Below are positions 26,923 to 35,778 of a stretch of 64,000 nucleotides of DNA, piece after piece. A model generated the notes under the pieces. The model saw nothing but the letters and a program-made list of their open reading frames with translations. It did no database searches and was not told the DNA's origin. The position numbers and the translations under genes are program-made. The stretch comes from Leptolyngbya sp. Cla-17 (GTDB lineage Bacteria; Cyanobacteriota; Cyanobacteriia; Leptolyngbyales; Leptolyngbyaceae): contig NZ_JAEVYN010000001.1 of assembly GCF_016807185.1 (NCBI RefSeq), positions 1,807,060 to 1,871,059 on the forward strand, in the 5' to 3' direction. Every line of letters starts with the position of its first letter. Within the stretch, counting starts at the first letter, position 1.

Positions 26923-29142
26923 ATGTCCATCCAGTCTGAGATCGCGACCCAATTCTCCTCCCTCGAACACGCCCTCAAGCATTACTTCGGCTACGATAGC
27001 TTTCGACCAGGGCAGCGCCAGATTATTGAAAAGTCACTGCAAAATCAAGATGTGTTGGTGATTATGCCCACGGGTGGCGGCAAATCCTTATGCTACCAAC
27101 TACCAGCTTTGTTGAAACCCGGATTAAGCATTGTCGTATCGCCATTGATCGCCCTGATGCAAGATCAGGTGCAGGCATTACAAGATAATGGCATTGCTGC
27201 CACCTTCCTCAATAGCAGCCTTAGCGGCGCAGAACTGCGAGAACGGGAACGTGCCGTGGTGGAAGGTGCTGTAAAACTGTTGTATATTGCCCCAGAACGG
27301 CTGTTGGGCGACGGGCGACTGAGTGAGTGGCTGTCGCAGGTTTATGTGTCAAGCATCGCGATCGATGAGGCTCACTGTGTTTCGGAATGGGGGCACGATT
27401 TTCGCCCAGATTATCGTCAGTTGCAGCAGTTGCGCCAAAGCTACCCCAAAGTTCCAGTGATGGCGCTCACCGCCACTGCTACCGAACGGGTGCGGCACGA
27501 TATTGTTGATCAGCTCAACCTGCAAGAGCCCGTCGTTCACCTGGCGACCTTTAACCGTCCGAATCTTTACTATGAGGTGCGCCCCAAGCAGCGCCAAACC
27601 TACGACGAGTTGCTACAAATTGCTCGCAACAACTCAGGCTCAGGCATTGTTTACTGTCTCAGCCGCAAACGAGTCGATGAACTGGCGCTGAAACTGCAAA
27701 ACGATGGGATTCAAGCCTTGCCTTATCATGCCGGATTGAGCACTGAAACCCGCACCGACAATCAAAACCGCTTCATTCGAGACGACGTACAGGTGATGGT
27801 CGCCACCGTTGCTTTTGGCATGGGCATCAACAAGCCGGATGTACGCTTTGTCGTGCATTACGATCTACCGCGCAACATTGAAGGTTACTACCAAGAATCA
27901 GGACGGGCGGGGCGAGATGATGAACCCGCCGACTGCATTCTGTTTTATGGGGCAGGTGATATCAAAACTGTGGAGTTTTTGATTAGTCAAAAGGTTGATC
28001 CAGCAACAGGTGAACCACTGGAAGACGAGCAGCGCATTGCTAGCCAACAATTGCGTCGTGTGGTCAACTATGCCGAAGCGACGGAATGCCGCCGAATTAT
28101 TCAATTAGGCTACTTTGGCGAGGCGTTTCCGGGCAACTGCGGCAGTTGTGATAATTGCTGCCATCCTAAACCTGTGGAAGACTGGACGATTGAAGCGCAA
28201 AAGTTTCTTTCTTGTGTGGCACGGGTGCGGGAACGGTTCGGCATGGGCTATGTAGTTGATGTGCTGCGCGGTTCCAAAAACCAGCGGGTGCTACAAAATG
28301 GGCATGAAAAGCTGTCTACTTACGCGATCGGCAAAGAGCGCAGCGCTGAGGAGTGGCGCATGTTGGGACGATCGCTGGTGCATCAGGGATTAGTGGACGA
28401 AAGCAGCGATGGCTATTCGGTACTGAAACTGAATGATTTGAGTTGGGAGGTGTTGCGAAAACAGCGATCGGTGAGTGTGGCAGTTGCACCCGGTCGCATG
28501 GCCACAGCAACAGCTAACAGTGAAACCGATGAGAATATCGAAGCGCTCTTTCAGCGGTTGCAAAATCTGCGTAAGCGCCTTGCTGATCAGCAATCCGTGC
28601 CGCCCTACGTCGTGTTTGCCAATGCCAGCCTACGCTTAATGGCACAGCAGCAGCCCTTAGACAATGCTCAGTTCTCCCAAATTTCCGGCGTGGGTAGCCG
28701 CAAACTTGATCAGTATGGGGATGTTTTCTTATCTGAAATTCGTGCTTTTCGAGCAGAAAAAGGGCTTTCCCTTATGCCCTCTACATCGGCTTCGTCCGCT
28801 GGTGTACCTTTGCCAACCCATTTGCATCGCCCCTCTGATACGCATCGGCTGACCTTACAGCTTTTTCAGCAGGGACTAAAACCGTTTGAAATCGCCGACC
28901 AGCGCAACCTGCGAATGAGTACGATCATGACCCACCTGGCAGAACTGATTGAGATGGAACACGACATTCCGCTTCATCGTTTGGTGCCCCTTGAGCGGCA
29001 GGAGAAGATTTTGCACGCGATTGCTACCGTGGGCGGAGACTCACGCCGTCGTATTCGCGATTATTTGGGAGAGATGTACGGTTACGACGAAATTCACCTA
29101 GTGCAGGCACATTGGCGACGAGAAAATTTGGAACAGTCGTAA
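26923..29142 (+). CDS. recQ: ATP-dependent DNA helicase RecQ
   Basis: 739-residue 3'-5' helicase of recombination and fork repair. Superfamily 2 motifs are complete: FRPGQRQII, Walker A MPTGGGKSLCYQLPAL, DEAHCVSEWGHDFRPDY, ALTATAT, and motif VI QESGRAGRDDEPA. The zinc-binding RQC part has CRR...CGSCDNC (about 385-410), followed by the winged helix and an HRDC domain (about 555-625, FANASLRLMAQQQPL). The last 100 residues form the helix-turn-helix region seen in longer RecQ proteins (LQLFQQGLKPFEIADQRNLRMSTIMTHLAEL). All domains are intact. The ATG at 26923 starts right after a pyrimidine-rich leader. Confidence 0.96.
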   Translation: MSIQSEIATQFSSLEHALKHYFGYDSFRPGQRQIIEKSLQNQDVLVIMPTGGGKSLCYQLPALLKPGLSIVVSPLIALMQDQVQALQDNGIAATFLNSSLSGAELRERERAVVEGAVKLLYIAPERLLGDGRLSEWLSQVYVSSIAIDEAHCVSEWGHDFRPDYRQLQQLRQSYPKVPVMALTATATERVRHDIVDQLNLQEPVVHLATFNRPNLYYEVRPKQRQTYDELLQIARNNSGSGIVYCLSRKRVDELALKLQNDGIQALPYHAGLSTETRTDNQNRFIRDDVQVMVATVAFGMGINKPDVRFVVHYDLPRNIEGYYQESGRAGRDDEPADCILFYGAGDIKTVEFLISQKVDPATGEPLEDEQRIASQQLRRVVNYAEATECRRIIQLGYFGEAFPGNCGSCDNCCHPKPVEDWTIEAQKFLSCVARVRERFGMGYVVDVLRGSKNQRVLQNGHEKLSTYAIGKERSAEEWRMLGRSLVHQGLVDESSDGYSVLKLNDLSWEVLRKQRSVSVAVAPGRMATATANSETDENIEALFQRLQNLRKRLADQQSVPPYVVFANASLRLMAQQQPLDNAQFSQISGVGSRKLDQYGDVFLSEIRAFRAEKGLSLMPSTSASSAGVPLPTHLHRPSDTHRLTLQLFQQGLKPFEIADQRNLRMSTIMTHLAELIEMEHDIPLHRLVPLERQEKILHAIATVGGDSRRRIRDYLGEMYGYDEIHLVQAHWRRENLEQS

Positions 29143-29192
29143 TTGCTAAGCCATTGGCAAGTAACAGCACTTTGTTGATTCTTAAGTTAATG

Positions 29193-29242
29193 TTGCAATT
29201 TTGTAACAAAGTCTGATATATTAATTTACATAAAGTTACAAA
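29193..29242 (+). promoter_or_regulatory. hli promoter with an HLR1 (RpaB) site
   Basis: TTTACATA (29225-29232), two bases, then GTTACAAA (29235-29242): an exact fit to the HLR1 consensus (G/T)TTACA(T/A)(T/A)-N2-(G/T)TTACA(T/A)(T/A), which binds the response regulator RpaB in cyanobacteria. A candidate promoter lies directly upstream: TTGCAA (29193-29198), 18 bases, TATATT (29217-29222). A single inverted half-site TTTGTAAC is at 29200-29207. With these boxes the HLR1 covers the transcription start, the position expected for repression in low light. Confidence 0.75.
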
Positions 29243-29260
29243 TTAAGTCAGGAGACTTTC

Positions 29261-29479
29261 ATGAAAAGCGGCGTTGTGGTTGAAGAAGGCGGAAGACAAA
29301 ACATCTATGCGGTTGAGCCAAAAATGTATGTAACTGACCAGCCTCAGTTTGGCTTTACCAAATATGCTGAACTCTTCAACGGACGTATGGCAATGATTGG
29401 ATTTGTCTCTTTATTAGCTTTAGAAGTTTTTACAGGTCATGGGGTCATTGGATTTTTGGGTAACCTATCCAACCTCTAA
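29261..29479 (+). CDS. hli: High-light-inducible one-helix chlorophyll-binding protein (HLIP/SCP)
   Basis: 72-residue thylakoid membrane protein with one helix and the chlorophyll-binding signature (FTKYAELFNGRMAMIGFVSLLALEVFTGHG). HLIPs bind chlorophyll and carotenoid, dissipate excitation energy and take part in photosystem II assembly and repair. The N-terminal 35 residues are soluble and polar. TCAGGAG lies 8-10 bases before the ATG. Expression is probably light-dependent through the HLR1 site just upstream, and a strong terminator follows, so it is monocistronic. Confidence 0.95.
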   Translation: MKSGVVVEEGGRQNIYAVEPKMYVTDQPQFGFTKYAELFNGRMAMIGFVSLLALEVFTGHGVIGFLGNLSNL

Positions 29480-29552
29480 TCTGATTAAGCTTTGGTTACG
29501 GTAACGTCGTCAAAGCGTTCGGTTGCAAAGTGAACGCGATCTCTTACGTTAG

Positions 29553-29576
29553 CCCCAGCTCTCCCTGGGGTTTTTT
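29553..29576 (+). terminator. Rho-independent terminator after hli
   Basis: Stem CCCCAG (29553-29558) / CTGGGG (29565-29570), 6-base loop, followed by six T. It lies about 75 bases after the hli stop codon. Confidence 0.9.
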
Positions 29577-29653
29577 AATATGTTTAAACCTATGAACAGC
29601 AATGCCATCATAATCATCAGCATGAACCTGTACGGTGTAATCAGGAAGCTAGC

Positions 29654-30616
29654 ATGCGTAAAACTCTGATAGACTTCGTTTTGATTGAAATTGGCGTAGG
29701 TATTGTTGCTTTAAATCTCGTTGCTTGTCGATCACCCACCCCATCCTCCAGCGCTCAGTCTGAAGCTCCAACCGCGATTCCCGAAGGGATCGTTTCACGA
29801 ATCGCCACTTCCTCACCTGCTGCCCAAACAATCGAATACAAGGTTTACACACTAGCGCGTAGTGTTGTTCACACCGTATCGATACCGCCACAGAGCCAAT
29901 TTTTAGTCACACCGGCTGTATCAGGCACCGTTGAACCGCTTGGAGAACTGGCGCAGCGATACGGGGCGATCGCCGCGATCAATGGTGGCTATTTTGATCC
30001 TGAAAATCAAAAATCAATTTCTCCAGTAACGCTCCAACGGAACGCGATCGCAAAACCTGAAGAGAATGAGCGATTAATGTCTAATCTCAATCTATTGCCC
30101 TATCTGGACAAAATTCTCAATCGTTCCGAATTTCGTCGTTATCAATGTGGAAAAGTCGTTCAGTATGACATTACTCGTCGTCAAACTGTCCCCCGCGCCG
30201 ACTGTCAGCTTCAAGATTCTCTCGGTGCGGGTCCTCAGCTACTTCCTGATGCAACCTTAGTGGAGGAAGGCTTTTTAGAGATTCGCAACCAAAAAGTTAT
30301 TCGCGATCCCTTAGGAATCAATCAGCTTAATGCTCGTAGTGCGATCGGTCTGACTCGCAACAACACAATTATTGGAGTGATGGTGGCGCAAAAGCCTAAA
30401 TCCCCCACAAGCAGCGGTATGACGCTACAAGAACTAGCCGATTTTATGAAAACTTTAGGAGTTGAAAAAGCAATAAACCTGGATGGCGGCAGTTCTTCTT
30501 CGCTGTATTATCAGGGTAAGACGGTCTATGGCAAAGTGAACGAGTCTGGTCAGCCGATTCAGCGATCAATTAAATCTGCCTTACTGATTCAGCTAATTAA
30601 AAAGCCAAGGAACTAG
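29654..30616 (+). CDS. Phosphodiester glycosidase (NAGPA-domain) family protein
   Basis: 320 residues. The N-terminal hydrophobic segment ends NLVAC, a likely lipobox (Cys25), so it is probably a periplasmic or outer-membrane-facing lipoprotein; a Ser/Pro/Ala linker follows. The rest is the NAGPA/phosphodiester glycosidase domain: AIAAINGGYFDPENQ, SLGAGPQLLPDA, NARSAIGLTRNNTIIGVMV, GMTLQELADFMKTLGVEKAINLDGGSSSSLYYQG. The Asn-Gly-Gly and Asp-Gly-Gly-Ser motifs are the recognised active-site blocks. Members remove sugar from phosphodiester-linked glycans or act on cell-wall or exopolysaccharide; the substrate here is unknown. Its stop codon lies within the terminator stem of the convergent rplY. 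Confidence 0.85.
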   Translation: MRKTLIDFVLIEIGVGIVALNLVACRSPTPSSSAQSEAPTAIPEGIVSRIATSSPAAQTIEYKVYTLARSVVHTVSIPPQSQFLVTPAVSGTVEPLGELAQRYGAIAAINGGYFDPENQKSISPVTLQRNAIAKPEENERLMSNLNLLPYLDKILNRSEFRRYQCGKVVQYDITRRQTVPRADCQLQDSLGAGPQLLPDATLVEEGFLEIRNQKVIRDPLGINQLNARSAIGLTRNNTIIGVMVAQKPKSPTSSGMTLQELADFMKTLGVEKAINLDGGSSSSLYYQGKTVYGKVNESGQPIQRSIKSALLIQLIKKPRN

Positions 30617-30626
30617 CTCCCTGGCT
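30600..30626 (-). terminator. Rho-independent terminator of the purA-rplY unit
   Basis: Read on the minus strand: stem AGCCAGGGA / TCCTTGGCT (30626-30618 with 30611-30603, one mismatch), then TTTTTAATTAG. It starts about 36 bases after the rplY stop and overlaps the last codons of the convergent glycosidase gene. Confidence 0.75.
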
Positions 30627-30661
30627 CTATGGCAAATTCATAAATTGAGATTTTGGCTCAA

Positions 30662-31225
30662 TTACTCCTCGCGGCCCGCTACAACACTGGCTACTACACG
30701 CTCTGGATCGCCTAGAGCAGCTACACCTGCTGGCAACACGAGTTGGCTGATGTGAATCGTATCGCCGACTTCCAAATTGGATACATCCACTTCGATATTT
30801 TCAGGAATAATAGATGCGGCACACCGCACTTCTAAAGATCCCATCGCAGTTTCTAAAGAACCGCCGCTAACCTTGACTCCAGTTGCAGTGCCCACAAAAT
30901 GAAGCGGAACATTTACTTCCAGATCACCGTGGTCTGCAACGGCATAAAAGCTAACGTGGTAAGGAGTGCCGCGCCACGGATGGGTTTGCACTTCACGTAG
31001 CAATGCCTTACCAGCCCAGGGCACCTCAGGAACCGTAATATCGATCAGGGTATTGTTAATTGAGGCTTCTCGCATCAATCGTTCAGCCTCTTTTGCACTG
31101 AGAACTAAAGAGATAGACTCTGTTCCCTTATGCCCATACAAAACAGCAGGCAATTTGCCAGATCTGCGGAGCGCATTGGGCTTACTTCCATCAGGACGAG
31201 GTTGGCATTCAATCGCAAGTTTCAT
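30662..31225 (-). CDS. rplY: 50S ribosomal protein L25 / general stress protein Ctc
   Basis: 187-residue long-form L25 (Ctc type), which binds 5S rRNA. The N-terminal L25 domain (1-90) has ALRRSGKLPAVLYGHKGTESISLVL and LLREVQTHPWRGTPYHVSFY; the C-terminal TL5 domain (95-180) has VNVPLHFVGTATGVKVSGG and SIIPENIEVDVSNLEVGDTIHISQL. It follows purA on the same strand with 62 bases between them, ending at a shared terminator, so the two are probably one operon. Confidence 0.95.
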   Translation of the reverse strand: MKLAIECQPRPDGSKPNALRRSGKLPAVLYGHKGTESISLVLSAKEAERLMREASINNTLIDITVPEVPWAGKALLREVQTHPWRGTPYHVSFYAVADHGDLEVNVPLHFVGTATGVKVSGGSLETAMGSLEVRCAASIIPENIEVDVSNLEVGDTIHISQLVLPAGVAALGDPERVVASVVAGREE

Positions 31226-31287
31226 AACAAAAAATCAAGGATAAGGAGTAGGAATTAAAGCAAATTTTAGCCAAACGATTGAAGCCG

Positions 31288-32646
31288 CTAAACTTCAATT
31301 GTTTGACTGGGGGTTTCGGCAGAACTAGTGCCGTTGGAATATAGCAAAGCGCGTTTAGGTCCATGGATTGGATCTTCAACGATGATGGTTTGATCGCGGC
31401 TCGCTCCTAAGGAAACGATCGCGATCGGAACTTCCATCAACTCTGCCAATAATTTGAGGTAATCCAGTGCCTGCTGAGGCAAATCATCTAAAGTACGACA
31501 GTCAGCGGTAGATTGCTTCCAACCGGGAACTGTTTTATAGATGGGTTCGCAGCGGGCAAAGGTGCGCGAATTACTAGGAAAATCCTGGCAGCGCTCATTC
31601 TTTACTTCATAAGCAACACAAACTTTGATCTCATCCATTTCGTCCAATACATCAAGTTTAGTGATTGCCAGGCAATCTAGCCCATTAATCCGAACTGCAT
31701 ATCGACCAATTACGGCATCAAACCAGCCACAACGCCGTCGTCGTCCTGTTGTTGTACCAAACTCAGCGCCGCGATCGCAGAGCAACTCACCTATCTCACC
31801 ATGCAATTCAGTTGGAAAAGGACCCTCTCCAACACGGGTAGTATAAGCCTTTGCTACACCAATCACGCGGTCAATCATCGTTGGACCAACTCCTGTTCCA
31901 ACACAGGCTCCCCCTGCCACTGGATTAGAAGACGTTACATAGGGATACGTGCCATGATCTAGATCTAGCAGGGTTCCCTGTGCCCCTTCAAACAAAATAT
32001 TGCGTTTACGCTGGATGGCATTGTAGATTCGCAGCGAAGAGTCAATCACATGAGGACGTAACCGTTCCGCATAGAATAGATATTCTTCAATCACATCTTG
32101 AGGATTAAGCGGAGGAAGATTATAGAGCTTTTCTAAAATGACGTTTTTGTATTCAATCGTCCAACGAAGCCGCTTTCGCAAGGATTCTGAATCCATCAAA
32201 TCAATCACACGAATGCCAGTTCGTTCTGATTTATCTGCATAAGTTGGACCAATTCCGCGTCCAGTGGTACCAATTTTGTGCTCCCCCCGACGCTCCTCCG
32301 ATGCCTGATCGATTAAGCGGTGATAAGGCATTGTTACATGGGCAGTTTCTGAAATAAGTAGGTTCGCCGTTGAAATACCTAACTCACGAAGCTGATCCAG
32401 TTCGCCTAACAGCACTTTTGGATCAATAACAGTGCCACATCCGATGATGCATTCGGTATCAGGATAAAGAATACCTGACGGAATTAGGTGCAGCTTAAAA
32501 GTCTGATCCTTAACGACAACGGTATGACCGGCGTTTACCCCGCCTTGATAGCGAACCACCATATCTGCTGATTTGCTAAGCAGATCTGTTATTTTTCCTT
32601 TTCCTTCATCGCCCCATTGGGCGCCAACCACAATGACGTTAGCCAA
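31288..32646 (-). CDS. purA: Adenylosuccinate synthetase
   Basis: GTP-dependent enzyme joining IMP and aspartate, the first step from IMP to AMP. 452 residues with all family blocks: VVGAQWGDEGKGKITDLLS (P-loop-like), YQGGVNAGHTVV, IGTTGRGIGPTYADKSERTGIRV, FEGAQGTLLDLDHGTYPYVTSSN, GEGPFPTEL and TTGRRRRCGWFDAV. The C-terminus carries about 20 residues beyond the catalytic fold (ending SSAETPSQTIEV). ATG at 32646 is the family start. First gene of the purA-rplY unit. Confidence 0.97.
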   Translation of the reverse strand: MANVIVVGAQWGDEGKGKITDLLSKSADMVVRYQGGVNAGHTVVVKDQTFKLHLIPSGILYPDTECIIGCGTVIDPKVLLGELDQLRELGISTANLLISETAHVTMPYHRLIDQASEERRGEHKIGTTGRGIGPTYADKSERTGIRVIDLMDSESLRKRLRWTIEYKNVILEKLYNLPPLNPQDVIEEYLFYAERLRPHVIDSSLRIYNAIQRKRNILFEGAQGTLLDLDHGTYPYVTSSNPVAGGACVGTGVGPTMIDRVIGVAKAYTTRVGEGPFPTELHGEIGELLCDRGAEFGTTTGRRRRCGWFDAVIGRYAVRINGLDCLAITKLDVLDEMDEIKVCVAYEVKNERCQDFPSNSRTFARCEPIYKTVPGWKQSTADCRTLDDLPQQALDYLKLLAELMEVPIAIVSLGASRDQTIIVEDPIHGPKRALLYSNGTSSAETPSQTIEV

Positions 32647-33030
32647 GATTTTCTATAGCGTTAGAGTTTGCACAATCTCTAATTATTAAGAACATATGCC
32701 TTTATGTCAACTAGCCCACTAAAGCTTAACTTTAGTAAATTGCAGTCTGTATTGAAATATTTCGTCAAGGCTCAAATATCGTTGACGAATTCTTCACGAG
32801 TGCTCTGTTGTTTGCGATGTGGGTAAGGTCGATCGCAAAAACTCGCCAGCCTTACATCGCAACATAGAAGAATTTCTAGGTAGTATTAAGTAGTTCGTCG
32901 TTATGTCCGCTTTACTCTTACTAACAATCACATCAGCCTTTTATTAAGTAACAAATAGCAGCTTCTAGAAAATACTTTTCTAAAGAGAATTAAAAATATT
33001 CTCTACTAACAATCTTGCGGACAACTCATA
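32647..33030. promoter_or_regulatory. Divergent promoter region of purA and the phytochrome operon
   Basis: 384 bases without a gene. Two clean inverted repeats are visible. ACTAAAG-CTTAA-CTTTAGT (32718-32736) lies about 72 bases upstream of purA. AGAGAAT-N7-ATTCTCT (32984-33004) ends 26 bases before the phytochrome start codon and could be an operator or a leader hairpin. No known regulator consensus is matched by either. Confidence 0.5.
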
Positions 33031-35307
33031 ATGAATCCAGCTCTTGAGGTAATCCATCAAGAACGAGAACCCATTCACATGCCGGGTTCTATTCAGCCGC
33101 ATGGTCTATTATGCGTTCTTTCAGAATTAGATCTCCGCATCACGCAAGTGAGCCAGAATGCGATCAATATTTTAGGGATTGCCCCCGAAACACTCATCGA
33201 TCGCCCGTTGGCAGATTTTATTGATTGCGATCGCATTGCTGAAATTAGAGCCTGCCTCGATCCTACTTCTGAGCAAACCAATCCGCTCAATCTTTCAGTC
33301 ACCCTAGATGATAGTTCTACACGGTTTTTCAATGGCATTGTTCATCGTGCCATTAGTGGTGAGATCGTGCTGGAATTGGAACCGATCGCAGCCACAGCTA
33401 AACGCGATTTTACCCAGTCTTATCGCAACATCAAAGACACTCTGGCAAAAATTCAGGGCACAAAAACCTTGTCCGAACTGTGCGACCTGATCGTTAAGGA
33501 GGTGCGACAGATCACGGGGTTCGATCGTGTTATGGTCTATCGCTTTAATCAAGATGGAGATGGCACGGTCATCGCTGAAGACAAAAAAGCCAATCTAGAA
33601 ACTTTTTTAGGATTGTATTATCCTGACACCGACATTCCGCAACGGGCAAAACACCTTTATCGGCTCAACTGGCTGCGGCTGCTGCCCGATGTCAACTGTC
33701 AGCCCAGTTTACTCACAGGCTCACAGGTAGCCGATGCCAAGCTCGATATGAGCCATTGCGTGTTGCGGAGTCTGTCACCCTGCCACATTCAATATTTGCA
33801 GAATATGAAGGTCGGGGCTTCGATGTCCATTTCGCTAATCCAGCAGCAACGGCTGTGGGGGATGATCGCCTGCCATCACAACACGCCCAAATTTGTGCCT
33901 TACGAAATCCGCACGATTTGCGAGTTTCTCGGTCAGTTGATGTCTACCGAGCTATCGGTCAAGGAAGCCAATCAAAACCTCAGTTATAAGCTCCGGCTCA
34001 AAGCTACCCAAGTGCAGTTCGTTAATCGTCTGACGAATGCGACCGATTTTTTGCAGGCACTTGAAGATGCTCCTGACGATTTGCTCTACCTCACAGGAGC
34101 ACAGGGCGCGGCGGTTTGTGAAGGCGATGCCAAGAGCGGCGAGCAACGCATCGCCCTGATTGGCAACACTCCGGGCCAAGAAGCAGTGCTGGATCTGCTG
34201 GAGTGGTTGCCCAATCACTTTAAGGACGACCTTTTTGTCACCGACTCTCTGCCCAAACTCTACCCAGCAGCTTCAGTCTATAAAAATGTCGCGAGTGGTC
34301 TACTGGCGATGGCAATCTCAAAACCCCAACACCGCTACGTGCTGTGGTTTCGTCCCGAATTTTTGCAAACGGTCACCTGGGCAGGCAACCCCGACAACCC
34401 CAAGCAGATTGAAGCCGATGGCAGTGTGACCTTTTCTCCGCGTCAGTCTTTTGCGGCATGGCAAGAAACCGTGCGCTTCAAGTCGCTTAACTGGTTACAG
34501 TGCGAAATTGAAGTGGCGATCGAGCTGCGGAGCTTAATTGTAGATGTAATTCTAGCCCAGTCAGACGAAATGGCAAGAGTCAATTTAGAACTGAAGCGCA
34601 GCAACACCGAGCTAGATTCCTTTGCTTATATTGCTTCCCACGATCTCAAAGAGCCGCTGCGAGGCATTCACAACTACTCTAATTTCTTGATGGAAGACTA
34701 CGCCGAAGTGTTGCCCGAAGACGGTCTCGCTAAATTGCATACGGTGGTACGTCTAACTCAGCGGATGGACGATTTGATTAGCTCACTGATGCACTATTCT
34801 CAGCTAGGACGAGGTGAACTGTCGCGGCAGTCTGTAGACCTGAATGCTTTGGTGCAGCAGACGATCAATACGCTCAAGATTAGTCAACCCCAGAAAGCGA
34901 TCGAGTTTCGTCTACCCCAACCGCTGCCGACCATTTGCTGCGATCGCTCTCAGGTGAGTGAGCTATTCACTAACCTGATCGGCAACGCGATTAAATACAA
35001 CGACAAAGCGGAGCCATGGGTTGAAATTGGCTATGTTGAATCAAAACCCGTGCGGAATGGCACCCAGCTTGCTCATACGCTCTATATCCGCGATAACAGC
35101 ATTGGCATTCCTGCTGAGCACCTGGAGCGGATTTTTGAGATCTTCAAGCGACTCCACCCACAAGATCGATATGGTGGAGGCACCGGGGCAGGGTTAACGA
35201 TCGTCCGCAAAATTGTGGAGCGGCATGAAGGGAAAATTTGGGTAGAGTCTACGCCGGGTGAGGGCAGCACGTTTTACTTCACCCTATTAGAAGCGGTGAA
35301 ACCATGA
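33031..35307 (+). CDS. Cph1-type phytochrome histidine kinase
   Basis: 758-residue red/far-red photoreceptor. PAS domain (about 15-115, GSIQPHGLLCVLSE), GAF domain (about 130-305) with the bilin pocket YYPDTDIPQRAK, and SPCHIQYLQNMKVGASMSISL with Cys251 as the phycocyanobilin attachment site, then PHY domain (about 320-505) with tongue motifs WAG and SPRQSF. HisKA has phospho-His537 (ASHDLKEPLRGIHNYSNFL) and HATPase ends in GGGTGAGLTIVRKIVERHEG. The N-terminus lacks the Cys used by biliverdin-binding bacteriophytochromes, so it is Cph1 type. It overlaps the next gene by 4 bases (ATGA) and forms an operon with two further signalling genes. Confidence 0.93.
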   Translation: MNPALEVIHQEREPIHMPGSIQPHGLLCVLSELDLRITQVSQNAINILGIAPETLIDRPLADFIDCDRIAEIRACLDPTSEQTNPLNLSVTLDDSSTRFFNGIVHRAISGEIVLELEPIAATAKRDFTQSYRNIKDTLAKIQGTKTLSELCDLIVKEVRQITGFDRVMVYRFNQDGDGTVIAEDKKANLETFLGLYYPDTDIPQRAKHLYRLNWLRLLPDVNCQPSLLTGSQVADAKLDMSHCVLRSLSPCHIQYLQNMKVGASMSISLIQQQRLWGMIACHHNTPKFVPYEIRTICEFLGQLMSTELSVKEANQNLSYKLRLKATQVQFVNRLTNATDFLQALEDAPDDLLYLTGAQGAAVCEGDAKSGEQRIALIGNTPGQEAVLDLLEWLPNHFKDDLFVTDSLPKLYPAASVYKNVASGLLAMAISKPQHRYVLWFRPEFLQTVTWAGNPDNPKQIEADGSVTFSPRQSFAAWQETVRFKSLNWLQCEIEVAIELRSLIVDVILAQSDEMARVNLELKRSNTELDSFAYIASHDLKEPLRGIHNYSNFLMEDYAEVLPEDGLAKLHTVVRLTQRMDDLISSLMHYSQLGRGELSRQSVDLNALVQQTINTLKISQPQKAIEFRLPQPLPTICCDRSQVSELFTNLIGNAIKYNDKAEPWVEIGYVESKPVRNGTQLAHTLYIRDNSIGIPAEHLERIFEIFKRLHPQDRYGGGTGAGLTIVRKIVERHEGKIWVESTPGEGSTFYFTLLEAVKP

Positions 35308-35768
35308 TTACGTCCTCAGCCTCCAAAGTACAACCCCCCTTGTTGATTATTGAAGACAGCAACGAAGATTTTGAAGCGTTTCAGCGTTTCCTGCGCCAAT
35401 CTCCTTTGGTGATCCCCGTCTACCGCTGTCTCAATGGCGATCAAGCGCTGGCGTTTCTCTACCACACCGATCACTACACTGACCTTGAGAGTGCCCCTCG
35501 CCCAGGGCTGATCTTGCTCGACCTAAACCTGCCAGGCACCGATGGGCGGGAGGTGCTACGCCGCATCAAACAGGATGACGATCTAAAATTGGTGCCCACC
35601 GTCATCTTTACCACGTCAAATAACCCCAAAGACATCGAAGACTGCTATCGGCAAGGAGTAAATAGTTATATCATCAAACCAATGGACTTTGGGCTGCTAA
35701 AGCGAAGCATCCAAACGTTGCTAGAGTATTGGTTTGACATCACGATGCTTCCCCAAAACTCCTTGTAA
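35304..35768 (+). CDS. Rcp1-type response regulator
   Basis: 154-residue single receiver domain, with acidic pocket IIEDSNEDF (E17, D18), phospho-acceptor Asp73 in LILLDLNLPGTDGRE, Thr in VIFTTSNN and Lys in SYIIKPMDF. The long helix after the DGREVLRRIK block and the C-terminal extension match Rcp1, the partner that accepts phosphate from Cph1. The 4-base overlap with the phytochrome supports that pairing. There is no output domain; the signal must pass on through protein contact or the kinase encoded next. Confidence 0.92.
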   Translation: MITSSASKVQPPLLIIEDSNEDFEAFQRFLRQSPLVIPVYRCLNGDQALAFLYHTDHYTDLESAPRPGLILLDLNLPGTDGREVLRRIKQDDDLKLVPTVIFTTSNNPKDIEDCYRQGVNSYIIKPMDFGLLKRSIQTLLEYWFDITMLPQNSL

Positions 35769-35778
35769 AAAATTAATT

